Source: Conexibacter sp. CPCC 206217 (GTDB taxonomy: Bacteria; Actinomycetota; Thermoleophilia; Solirubrobacterales; Solirubrobacteraceae). Taken from it: DNA of 64,000 nucleotides. This document shows positions 1 through 8,036 of this stretch, in pieces. Under the pieces are notes generated by a model. It saw only the letters and a program-made list of their open reading frames with translations. It was not told the origin of the DNA and did no database searches. The stretch spans positions 124,001-188,000 of the forward strand of contig NZ_JAUTDO010000004.1 of the NCBI RefSeq assembly GCF_030646165.1, given 5' to 3'. A program made the position numbers and the translations under genes. Position 1 is the first letter of the stretch; each line of letters opens with the position of its first letter.

Positions 1-1219
1 CCGACCAGGTGCCGAGGTTGCACGTCAGTCTGCTGCCGATCGCGGAGCTGCCCGTGACCGTCGGGACGGCCGCGTTCGACGGGCCGGTCGTGACCGGGAT
101 CGTCAGCGCCGGCGTTCTCGACACGGTCGTTCCGGCGGCGTTGGTCGCCGTCACCTGGCAGGCGAGCTGCTGGCCGGCGTCGGCGGTCGCGAGCGTGTAC
201 GTCGCGCTCGTCGCGCCGGCGATCGGCAGGCCGTTGCGCAGCCACGCGACGGTCAGTGCCGGGGAACCGGTCCAGGTGCCCAGCTCGCAGGTCAGCGCTC
301 TGCCGACCTGCGCGACGCCGGAGAGCGTCGGCTGCGTGCGGATCTCGGGGGAGGCGAGCGGCTCGTAGCTGACCACCGCGATGCCGTTGTTGCGCTGCGT
401 CGCGAGCGCGGTCGCGACATTGCTCGCGCTCGCCGTGACGAAGTTCTGGCCGCCGGCACCACCGCCGCCGCCCGCGCCCTCTGTCGTCGCGTCGGTCGAG
501 CCGCCCGCGCCGCCGCCACCGCCGCCGACGAAGCCGCCTCCGCCGCCGCCGCCGTTGCCGCCGGCGCTCGCGACAGCCTGAGCGCCGCCCGCGCCACCCG
601 CGCTCGTCGTCGTGGTGAGGCCAGCGACGCCGGGGACCGTGCCTCTGCCGGCCGCACCGCCGACGCCACTCTGCAGACCGCCGCCGCCGGGCGTGGAGAC
701 GCCCGACAGCAGACCGGCCAGACCGGGGTTCTCGGCCGCACCGCCGTCGCCGCCGGTCCCGGGCGTGATGCCGTCGCCGGTGCCGCCGCCCCCGCCGCCG
801 CCGGCGGCGACGAGCAGGCTCGCGCCGCTGCTGCTGAGAATCGTGGTCGCGCCGCCGCCGGAGCCGGCGTCCGGCGCGAGGCCGTTGTCGCCGGCGAGGC
901 CGCCGCCGTTGTAGCCGGCGATGCCGGCCGACGTGCCCTGGCCGCCGACCTCGATCGTGAGTCTCTCGGTCGGGGTGACCGGGATCGTCGCGTGGACCTC
1001 CGCGCCGACACCGCCCTGGCCGCCGGCCTCGGCGCCGCCGCCAGCGGCGCCCTGCAGGGTGAAGGTCGCCTCGGTGACCCCGGCAGGCACGGTCCAGTAC
1101 TGCGTGCTGCCCGAGTACGCGAATGGAACCTGGACGGGTGCGGCGACGGCGGGCGCTGCGAACGCCGCGCTACCGGCGACGAGCGCCGCGAGTGCGGCTG
1201 CGGAATGACGGATACGCAT
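1..1219 (-). CDS. Secreted glycine-rich protein with Ig-like repeats (3' end outside window)
   Basis: The frame is open from an ATG at 1219 to the left edge (about 406 codons), so the C-terminus is missing. A GGGGAG ribosome-binding site lies just before the ATG. Residues 1-27 form a signal peptide (MRIRHS, then an Ala/Leu/Val stretch ending AVAA). Next comes a short segment with TVPAGV and TFTLQGAAGG. A glycine-rich stretch of roughly 200 residues with long Gly runs follows. After it come repeated Ig-like units with the pattern QVGRALTCELGTW...VAWLRNG and IGSRLTCNLGTWS. It is probably an exported surface or matrix protein; no enzyme motif is visible. A paralogous design (TVPAGVTVLHVRATGASGG, then poly-Gly) is encoded at 49866-52016. 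Ligand and function are unknown. Confidence 0.8.
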   Translation of the reverse strand, partial: MRIRHSAAALAALVAGSAAFAAPAVAAPVQVPFAYSGSTQYWTVPAGVTEATFTLQGAAGGGAEAGGQGGVGAEVHATIPVTPTERLTIEVGGQGTSAGIAGYNGGGLAGDNGLAPDAGSGGGATTILSSSGASLLVAAGGGGGGGTGDGITPGTGGDGGAAENPGLAGLLSGVSTPGGGGLQSGVGGAAGRGTVPGVAGLTTTTSAGGAGGAQAVASAGGNGGGGGGGFVGGGGGGAGGSTDATTEGAGGGGGAGGQNFVTASASNVATALATQRNNGIAVVSYEPLASPEIRTQPTLSGVAQVGRALTCELGTWTGSPALTVAWLRNGLPIAGATSATYTLATADAGQQLACQVTATNAAGTTVSRTPALTIPVTTGPSNAAVPTVTGSSAIGSRLTCNLGTWS

Positions 1220-1373
1220 GGAACTCCCCATGGACTTGGCAGTAGTGGTCACCGTTCGCCTTCGACGGACGGACGCGACTCCCTACCGATGGATGTGCCC
1301 ATGCAAACCCGGGCGACGGGCAGAAGACTCGCTTGTTGCGCCAACCTTCGGCCCGGGAGCGAGCGTGCGGGTT
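1220..1373 (-). other. Intergenic leader before the glycine-rich gene
   Basis: About 150 bases lie between the helicase stop and the glycine-rich gene start, both on the minus strand. I see no ORF. Read on the minus strand it contains GGCGCAACAAGCGAGTC (complement of about 1326-1342), which resembles part of the leader upstream of the amidase at 28683. A transcribed 5' leader is possible but unproven. Confidence 0.3.
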
Positions 1374-3953
1374 TCAGGACGCGAGTTCGTCGACCCCGAA
1401 CGAGAGCGTCCGGATCACCGGCTCGCCCGCCTGGTCGGAGGCGTCGAGGTCGACCTCGGCGACGATCGCGAAGTCGCGGTTGTCGTCGGGGTCGTCGACG
1501 ATCTGGCGGACGCTCCAGCGGCGGGCGCCGTCGCCGGCGGGCGCGCTGCGGTCGATCAGCAGCAGCTCCGGTGAGCGCGCGAGCTGGCCGGAGCCCATCG
1601 ACTCGTACTCGTCCCAGTAGGCGCCGAGCGCGTCCTCCCAGGCGGGGGCGCGCATCGCGATTCTGCCGGGCGGATCCGTCAGCGCGGCCGCGGCGGCGTC
1701 GAGCTGGGCCAGCTCGTCGACGCGGTCCTGCGCGGCGAGCTTGACCTTCTGGAACATCGCGTTGCGGACCATCGTCGTGAACGTGCGCACGTTGGCGGTG
1801 ATCGGTCGGGCCGGCGGCGGCGGCGCGCCGGCGGCGAGCGCCTCCGACGCGCGCGTGACCGACTCCGGATCGGTCAGCGCCTCCCACTCGTCCAGCAGGC
1901 TCGAGTCGGTCTGGCGGATCGTCTCGCCGAGCCATTCGATGATGTCCGACAGCTCGTCGGTGCGGACCTGCTCGGGCACCGTCTGGCGCAGCGCGCGATA
2001 GGCGCTGGAGAGGTAGCGCAGCACCACGCCCTCGGAGCGCGCGAGGCCGTAGTGCGAGACGAACTCGGTGAACGTCCGCCCCCACTCGTGCATGTCGCGC
2101 ACGACCGACTTCGGCGACAGGTCCGACTCGCGCACCCACGGATGCGTCTCGCGGAAGGTGCTGAGCGCCTCGCGCAGCGGCTCGTCGAGCGGCTTGGGGT
2201 AGGTGACCTGCTCGAGCAGCTCCATCCGCTCCTCGTACTCGATCCCCTGCTCCTTCATCTCGGCGACCGCCTCGCCGCGCTCCTTGTGCGCCTGCGCCAT
2301 CAGCACCGGGAAGGGGTCGTCGAGGATCGCCTCCACAACCGAGAGGACGTCGAGCGCGTACGTCTCAGCCTCGGGGTTGAGCAGCTCGAACGCGACCAGC
2401 GCGAACGACGCGAGCGGCTGGTTGAGCGCGAAGTCGTCCTGCAGGTCGACGGCCAGCCGCAGCGTGCGCCCGTGCTGGTCGGGCTGCGGCAGCCACTCCA
2501 GCACGCCCGCGTCGACCAGCTCGTCGCCGAGCGCCCGCGCCTGCTCGGAGAGGCGGCGGCGACCACGCTCGTCCTCGTGGTTGTCCTCCATCAGCGCCTG
2601 CATCGTCACGACCGGATCGGCCGGCTGGTTGACGACGTTGAGGATCATCGCGTGGTCGACGCGCATGCGCGAGACGAGCGCCTCGGGAGTGGCGGACTTG
2701 AGCCGCTCGAACGTCTCCTCGGTCCAGCTGACCGCGCCGTCCGCCGGCTTTCTGACCTGGACTCTGCGGCGCTTCTTGGGGTCGTCGCCGGCCTTCGCGA
2801 GCGCGCGCGTGCGCTCGATCACGTGCTCCGGCGCCTGCACGACGACGTAGCCGGAGGTGTCGAACCCGGCGCGCCCGGCGCGGCCCGCGATCTGGTGGAA
2901 CTCGCGCGCCTTCAGCAGCCGGTGCTTGGAGCCGTCGTACTTCGCCAGCGCGGTGAAGACGACGGTGCGGATCGGCACGTTGATGCCGACGCCGAGCGTG
3001 TCGGTGCCGCAGATCACCTTCAGCAGCCCGGTCTGCGCGAGCTGCTCGACGAGGCGCCGGTAGCGCGGCAGCATGCCGGCGTGGTGCACGCCGACGCCGC
3101 CGCGCACCAGCTTCGACAGCGTTCTGCCGAAGCCGGCCGTGAAGCGGAACGCGCCGATCGCGTCGGCGATCGCCTCGCGCTCCTCGCGCGTGCAGAGCTT
3201 CGCCGACAGCAGCGACTGCGCCCGCTCCATCGCCGAGGCCTGCGTGAAGTGCACGACGTAGATCGGCGCGCGGTCGACCGCGACCAGCTCCTCCAGCAGC
3301 TCGTGCAGCGGCTCGACCGACCACGCGTAGGTGAGCGGGACGGGCCGCTCGGCGTCGTCGATCAGGACCGTCTCGCGGCCGGTGCGGCGCGTCAGGTCGG
3401 TCGCGATCGCGCTGACGTCGCCGAGCGTCGCGGACATCAGCAGGAACTGCGCCTGCGGCAGGCACAGCAGCGGCACCTGCCACGCCCACCCGCGCTGCCC
3501 GTCGGCGTAGTAGTGGAACTCGTCCATCACGACCTGGCCGACGTCCGCGCCGGCGCCCTCGCGCAGCGCGATGTTGGCGAGCACCTCCGCGGTGCAGCAG
3601 ATCACCGGGGCGTCGGCGTTGACGGTCGCGTCGCCGGTCAGCATCCCGACGTTCTCGGCGCCGAAGACGGTGCAGAGGGCGAAGAACTTCTCGGAGACGA
3701 GCGCCTTGATCGGCGCCGTGTAGAACGTCACGCGGTTGTCGGCCAGCGCCGCGAAGTGCGCCGCGATCGCGACCATCGACTTGCCTGAGCCGGTCGGCGT
3801 GGCGAGCACGACGTTGTTGCCGCTGAACAGCTCGATCGCCGCCTCGTCCTGATGCGGATAGAGGTTCAGGCCCTCGTTCGCGGTCCACGTCGTGAACGCG
3901 TCGTAGAGCGAATCGGCGTCCGGCTGCTTGGGGAGAGCGTCGACCAGGGTCAT
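1374..3953 (-). CDS. Ski2-like DEAD/DEAH-box helicase with DUF3516 C-terminal domain
   Basis: This is a superfamily 2 ATP-dependent nucleic acid helicase of the Ski2/HelY-like group, likely acting on RNA in the cytoplasm. With the ATG at 3953, Walker A TPTGSGKS is at residues 52-59 and the DExH box DEFH at 144-147, followed by LLMSATLGD (motif III). The later helicase lobe carries GVGVHHAGMLPRYRR, FCGTDTLGVGINVPIRT-like residues and the QIAGRAGRAGFD motif VI. The remaining ~400 residues match the actinobacterial DUF3516 layout, and ~860 aa is the usual family length. An in-frame GTG at 4001 would add 16 residues; neither start has a strong ribosome-binding site, and I chose the ATG because MTLVDALP begins the conserved fold. 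Its neighbours are unrelated, so it is probably a stand-alone housekeeping gene. Confidence 0.88.
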   Translation of the reverse strand: MTLVDALPKQPDADSLYDAFTTWTANEGLNLYPHQDEAAIELFSGNNVVLATPTGSGKSMVAIAAHFAALADNRVTFYTAPIKALVSEKFFALCTVFGAENVGMLTGDATVNADAPVICCTAEVLANIALREGAGADVGQVVMDEFHYYADGQRGWAWQVPLLCLPQAQFLLMSATLGDVSAIATDLTRRTGRETVLIDDAERPVPLTYAWSVEPLHELLEELVAVDRAPIYVVHFTQASAMERAQSLLSAKLCTREEREAIADAIGAFRFTAGFGRTLSKLVRGGVGVHHAGMLPRYRRLVEQLAQTGLLKVICGTDTLGVGINVPIRTVVFTALAKYDGSKHRLLKAREFHQIAGRAGRAGFDTSGYVVVQAPEHVIERTRALAKAGDDPKKRRRVQVRKPADGAVSWTEETFERLKSATPEALVSRMRVDHAMILNVVNQPADPVVTMQALMEDNHEDERGRRRLSEQARALGDELVDAGVLEWLPQPDQHGRTLRLAVDLQDDFALNQPLASFALVAFELLNPEAETYALDVLSVVEAILDDPFPVLMAQAHKERGEAVAEMKEQGIEYEERMELLEQVTYPKPLDEPLREALSTFRETHPWVRESDLSPKSVVRDMHEWGRTFTEFVSHYGLARSEGVVLRYLSSAYRALRQTVPEQVRTDELSDIIEWLGETIRQTDSSLLDEWEALTDPESVTRASEALAAGAPPPPARPITANVRTFTTMVRNAMFQKVKLAAQDRVDELAQLDAAAAALTDPPGRIAMRAPAWEDALGAYWDEYESMGSGQLARSPELLLIDRSAPAGDGARRWSVRQIVDDPDDNRDFAIVAEVDLDASDQAGEPVIRTLSFGVDELAS

Positions 3954-4056
3954 GCGTCGCTCGATCACGCTACCGGTCTTTGTCGCCGGCGCGCTCCCCA
4001 CCGCTGGGTCGACCCCGACGCGGCCGGCGTCAGGGCCGCGAGCAGGGGCCGCTGAT

Positions 4057-5922
4057 CTAGCGCCCTCTTCTTCCGCTTCCCGCTCTCGCCGCCCGCACCG
4101 TCACGCTGAAGCGCTTCGTCGTGACGTTGCGGGCCGCGTCGCGCGCGGTCACGACCGCAACGGCTCTGATGCTTCTGCGCTGTCTCAGCAGTCTTCTCGC
4201 GGCTCTCTTCAGCGTGATCGTGACGGTCAGCGGTCTGCCCGCTCTGGCGCGGAACGATCTGCTGCCGAGCGCGACCGTTCTCGCCGCCGCGGCCGACGCC
4301 GCCGCTCTTCTGCCTCTCGGCGCGGCGCCGGCCTGCTGCAACGCGACGGTGCCGCTGGCGGCGGTCGAGAAGGGACCGAGTCTGAAGCCGACGACGCCTG
4401 CTCTGCTGGCGACCAGGGTCGCCCCGGCTCTGGGGCCTCTGAAGGCCGGGCCGCCTCTGCCGCCGCCCGCGCCTCTGCCAGCAGGACCCGCGCCTCTGCC
4501 GCCGTCACCGCCGCCGGGCGATCTCGGACCCGGTCCGGGGATCGGCGGGATCCCCGGGACCGCGTAGAAGTCGACGACGCGGTTCTGTCTCAGGCCGAGG
4601 CCGCAGGTGAAGACCGCGATCAGCGTGCAGCCGGCGCCCGCGTCCGGTGCGTAGGCGCCCAGGGGCGGCAGCGAGACCTGGTAGTCGCCGCGCAGCAGCG
4701 TCGTCTCGTAGCGGCCGTCGGCGCCGCTGACCACGGTCGGTGCGACGTCCTGGCCCGCCGCGTTGACGATCCGCAGTTGCGCTCCCGCGACCGGCGCGCC
4801 GTCGGTGCCCCAGATCGTGCCGGAGAGTCTGTGCGCGATCGACGCCGGCGACAGCATGAAGCCGACCTCCTTGCTGCCGTGCTTGCCGACGCCGACGATC
4901 ACGCCGTCGTCGTTGACGTCGAGCGCGTTGGCGTAGGACCAGCCCGTCGGGCCCAGCTCGAGCAGTGGGGTCGGCGGGGCGTCCGGGCGCCACAGCCATG
5001 CGTTGCCGACCTGTCTGTACTCGGCCTGCCAGTCCTCCGTCCCCGCGCGCCCGACGACCCAGTCGAGGTTGTTGATCGCGTTCGCGCGCGATCTCGGCTG
5101 CGCCGCGCCGACGTCGACGTAGCCGGCGCCGTTCCAGATCCGTGCGGAGAACGGGTTCGAGTTCGGGTCGGCGGTCGTGCGGCCGGCCATGTGGCCGAGG
5201 TCGTTGAAGCCCTGGTTGCCCGCGACGAGGTCGTAGGTCGCGCTCGCGACGCCGCCGCTCGACAGCCGCGGCCGGCCGCTCATGTTCGCGCCGCCGACCA
5301 TGATCAGCCCGTTCTCGTTGATCTGGACGGCGTCGCCGCCGATGATCTGCGCCATTCTGTCGGTTATCACGTCGGGCATCGGCAGCCGCGACCAGCCGCC
5401 GCCGCTGGTCAGCGCCGGGAAGCGGTTGTCGTAGTCGTCGTCCCACGGCGCCGGGATCGTGCCGGTGTCGCCGGCCGAGCCGGCGATCTGTCCTCTCTCG
5501 TTGATCCCGAACGCGTACGAGCCGTATCTGCCGCTGATGTTGTGAGCCGTCAGCGACAGCGCGCTTCTGTCTCTCGTCGCCGTCCAGACGGCGCCGTTGT
5601 CGCCGGCGTTGCCGACGATCACGCCCGCGTCGTTGACGTCATAGGCCTCGCTGCGCGTCGCGCCGCCGGTCGCCAGCTCGATCATCGTGCCGTCTTCCCA
5701 GCGGAAGGCGGTCATGTCCGCGCGGCCGGGGAAGTACGCCTTGCCGACGACGACGCCGTGCGCGTTGACGGCGTTCGGCTGGATCCATCTGGTGCCGGCC
5801 GGGCCGCTGATCTCGGCGACGGTCCAGTCGCCGGCGAGTGCGGCGGGAGCGGCGGCGAACGAGAGGGCGACGGCGGCAGCGGCGACGAGCGCGGCGATCG
5901 CGCGCAGGAGCGAGGAGGTCAT
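4057..5922 (-). CDS. Secreted HAF-repeat protein with carboxypeptidase-regulatory-like domain
   Basis: Residues 1-30 form a signal peptide ending APAALA before GDWTVAEI. Residues ~35-370 carry repeated HAF-type units: a short Asn-Asp loop followed by GVVVG or GVIVG, and an F/VW-x-DG strand, as in AYDVNDAGVIVG and DVNDDGVIVGVG. Such repeats usually build a beta-propeller-like extracellular domain. Residues ~370-440 resemble a carboxypeptidase regulatory-like (CarboxypepD_reg/B-type) domain (LSGTIWGTDGAPVAGAQLRI). A Pro/Gly/Arg-rich linker then leads to a C-terminal beta domain rich in Arg and Lys (VTITLKRAARRLLRQRR). That C-terminal type recurs in the amidase at 28683 and the protein at 49866. 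Many arginines here use AGA codons. No catalytic motif is seen; a role in the cell envelope or adhesion is inferred. Confidence 0.75.
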   Translation of the reverse strand: MTSSLLRAIAALVAAAAVALSFAAAPAALAGDWTVAEISGPAGTRWIQPNAVNAHGVVVGKAYFPGRADMTAFRWEDGTMIELATGGATRSEAYDVNDAGVIVGNAGDNGAVWTATRDRSALSLTAHNISGRYGSYAFGINERGQIAGSAGDTGTIPAPWDDDYDNRFPALTSGGGWSRLPMPDVITDRMAQIIGGDAVQINENGLIMVGGANMSGRPRLSSGGVASATYDLVAGNQGFNDLGHMAGRTTADPNSNPFSARIWNGAGYVDVGAAQPRSRANAINNLDWVVGRAGTEDWQAEYRQVGNAWLWRPDAPPTPLLELGPTGWSYANALDVNDDGVIVGVGKHGSKEVGFMLSPASIAHRLSGTIWGTDGAPVAGAQLRIVNAAGQDVAPTVVSGADGRYETTLLRGDYQVSLPPLGAYAPDAGAGCTLIAVFTCGLGLRQNRVVDFYAVPGIPPIPGPGPRSPGGGDGGRGAGPAGRGAGGGRGGPAFRGPRAGATLVASRAGVVGFRLGPFSTAASGTVALQQAGAAPRGRRAAASAAAARTVALGSRSFRARAGRPLTVTITLKRAARRLLRQRRSIRAVAVVTARDAARNVTTKRFSVTVRAARAGSGRRGR

Positions 5923-5978
5923 GGGCGGCCGACGCTAGACCGCCGACGCGCCCGCTCAAACTCGGCCCCCTCCCAGGA

Positions 5979-7556
5979 TTAGGCGCCGGCGGTCGATGCG
6001 CTGACCGCCCGCTCCGTCAGCAGCGCGCGATCGACCTTGCCGCTGCCCGTGCGCGGCAGGTCGTCGACGATCACCGCGTGCTTGGGGACCTTGAAGTTCG
6101 CCAGCCGCGCGCGGCAGCCGCTCAGCACGTCCGCCGGCTCGACGACCGTGCCGGGGATCGGGCGCAGGAAGGCGAAGCCGACCTCGGCCCAGCGCTCATG
6201 CGGAACCGGGACGACCACCGCGTCGGCCAGGCCGGGATGGCTGCGCAGCGCCTCCTCGACCTCCTCGATCGCGATGTTCTCTCCGCCGGACTTGATCATC
6301 AGCTTCGCCCGCCCGCGGTAGTCGAGGAAGCCGCCGGGTCGCAGACAGCCGAGGTCGCCGGTGCGCAGGAAGCCGTCGTCGCCGAAGACCGCGGCGGTCG
6401 CGGCCGGATCGTCGAGGTAGCCGATCATCACCGACGCGCCGCCGCGCACGTGGATCTCGCCGACCTCGCCGTCCTCGACCTCCTCGCCGGTCGCGAGGGA
6501 GCGGATCGAGACCTCGATCCCCTCCTGCGGGCGGCCGATGTGCGCGAGCCGCTCCTCCAGCGAGGAGCGCAGGTCGCCGACGCAGACGTTCGGCGAGCAC
6601 TCCGTCAGGCCGTAGACGTTGGAGACCTCCGCGCCGAGCGCCGCGTGCGCGCGCTCGAACAGCGCGCGGTCCGCGGCCGTCGAGACCAGCCGCAGGCTCG
6701 GCAGCGGCGGCGCGCCGCCCTCCGCCGCCGCGACGAGGTCGCGCACCGCCGCGTCGATCAGCGGGGCGATCGTGATGCCGTGCTCTTCGATCCGCCGCAT
6801 CCCGTCCTCCAGCCGCCAGCGCGACATCAGCACGACGCAAGCGCCGTGCGCCGCGCCCGCCATGAACGAGAAGACGGAGCCGCCGCAGTGGAACAGCGGG
6901 TTGGAGACGAGCACGCGGTCGGCGGGACCGAGCTGCCACGCGCGCCCGAGCCCCCAGCCGTTCTCGACCAGCCCACGGTTGCGCAGCATCGCGCCCTTCG
7001 GGAACGAGGTCGAGCCGGACGTGAACTGGATCAGGCCGACGGCGTCGCCGTCCTCCTCGCAGTCGGTCAGCAGCGTCTCGGCGCGCAGCGCGTCGAAGCG
7101 CAGCTCGTGCGCCGCGGTCGGCGTCCCGCCGACGACCGCGCGGCCCGCCAGCGGCAGCCCGCCACGCTCGAACGCGTCGAGCGCGGCGCCGTCGAGCAGC
7201 CCGTCGCCGGGCCGCCACACGAGCCGGCTGACGCGCCCGCGCCGCAGCACGTCCTCGGCCTCCGCGAGCGAGAAGCGCGTGTTGAGCGGGACGACGACCG
7301 CGCCCAGCCGCGCGAGCGCGAACCACAGCTCCAGCCACTCGCGGCAGTTGTCCATCCAGATCGCGACATGGTCGCCGCGCCGCACGCCCCACGCGCGCAG
7401 ACCGCCGGCGAGGCGCATCGACGCCTCTGCCAGCTCGACGACGGTGACCGCGCCGGCATCGTCGCGGATCTGCATCTGCGGCACACGCGCGGCCAGCGCG
7501 TCGAGCAGCTCGGTCAGGCCGGCCGGCAGCTCGGCGCGGGTCTCGAAGAGGCTCAT
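5979..7556 (-). CDS. AMP-forming acyl-CoA synthetase A
   Basis: The 525-aa protein belongs to the ANL superfamily and should activate a carboxylic acid to its acyl-CoA through an acyl-adenylate. Visible core motifs are FTSGSTSFPKGA (A3, phosphate loop), NVYGLTECSPN (A5), RTGDLG (A8), the hinge followed by KSGGENIAIEEVEEAL, and RTGSGKVDRALL with the catalytic Lys (A10). Start: ATG at 7556 with GGGAGGA upstream; the longer upstream reading frame is Arg/Gly-rich and not protein-like. The ATGA overlap with the cobalamin-binding subunit upstream shows translational coupling. It is the last gene of the 16-gene operon. The substrate cannot be read from the sequence; the operon context suggests a branched or dicarboxylic acid. 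Confidence 0.88.
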   Translation of the reverse strand: MSLFETRAELPAGLTELLDALAARVPQMQIRDDAGAVTVVELAEASMRLAGGLRAWGVRRGDHVAIWMDNCREWLELWFALARLGAVVVPLNTRFSLAEAEDVLRRGRVSRLVWRPGDGLLDGAALDAFERGGLPLAGRAVVGGTPTAAHELRFDALRAETLLTDCEEDGDAVGLIQFTSGSTSFPKGAMLRNRGLVENGWGLGRAWQLGPADRVLVSNPLFHCGGSVFSFMAGAAHGACVVLMSRWRLEDGMRRIEEHGITIAPLIDAAVRDLVAAAEGGAPPLPSLRLVSTAADRALFERAHAALGAEVSNVYGLTECSPNVCVGDLRSSLEERLAHIGRPQEGIEVSIRSLATGEEVEDGEVGEIHVRGGASVMIGYLDDPAATAAVFGDDGFLRTGDLGCLRPGGFLDYRGRAKLMIKSGGENIAIEEVEEALRSHPGLADAVVVPVPHERWAEVGFAFLRPIPGTVVEPADVLSGCRARLANFKVPKHAVIVDDLPRTGSGKVDRALLTERAVSASTAGA

Positions 7557-8035
7557 CGCACGTCCTCCCTCGTCGCTCCGTGCGCCCCGCCGCCGGCCGC
7601 CACGGCCCCAGGCGCCTCTGCCGCGGACGCACCGGCCGCAGGCGCGCGCCGCACCTCCGCGAACCACCGCTCGACGACCTCCAGCCGCGTCCCGACCGGG
7701 AACACCGCCGCGATCCCCGCCGCCTCCAGCGCCGGGATCTCGCGCCGCAGGATCGTCCCGCCCATCACGACCGGCACGTCGACCTGCTCGGCCCGCAGCG
7801 CGCCGATCACGTCGGCGGCGAGCGCGTGCTGGGTGCCCGACAGCACCGACAACCCGACGACGTCGACGTCCTCCTGCGCCGCGGTCCGCGCGATCCCTTC
7901 CGGCGTCTGGCGGCGGCCGAGGTAGACGACGTCGTGGCCGGCGTCGCGCAGCATCCGCGCGATCACCTTGATGCCGCGATCGTGGCCGTCCATGCCGACC
8001 TTCGCCAGCAGCACGCGCAGCCCCGTCCCTGCCAT
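7553..8035 (-). CDS. Cobalamin-binding small subunit of acyl-CoA mutase A
   Basis: This 160-aa protein is the B12-binding half of a two-subunit acyl-CoA mutase, like IcmB or HcmB rather than the fused MutB of methylmalonyl-CoA mutase. All base-off/His-on signatures are intact: DGHDRG (DxHxxG, the His that ligates cobalt), GLSVLSG (SxL) and VVMGGTI (GG). The fold ends near residue 135; the last ~25 residues are an Ala/Gly tail. It starts one base after the stop of the large subunit at 8037-9617 and overlaps the ligase downstream by ATGA, so the three are coupled. A paralogue serves mutase B at 16060-16488. Confidence 0.9.
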   Translation of the reverse strand: MAGTGLRVLLAKVGMDGHDRGIKVIARMLRDAGHDVVYLGRRQTPEGIARTAAQEDVDVVGLSVLSGTQHALAADVIGALRAEQVDVPVVMGGTILRREIPALEAAGIAAVFPVGTRLEVVERWFAEVRRAPAAGASAAEAPGAVAAGGGAHGATREDVR

Positions 8036-8036
8036 C

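Noticed and set aside
400-900. CRISPR-like or tandem DNA repeats in the CCG/GCC-rich stretch
   Set aside because: The repeats are irregular codon-level repeats of a glycine-rich coding region on the minus strand, without spacers.
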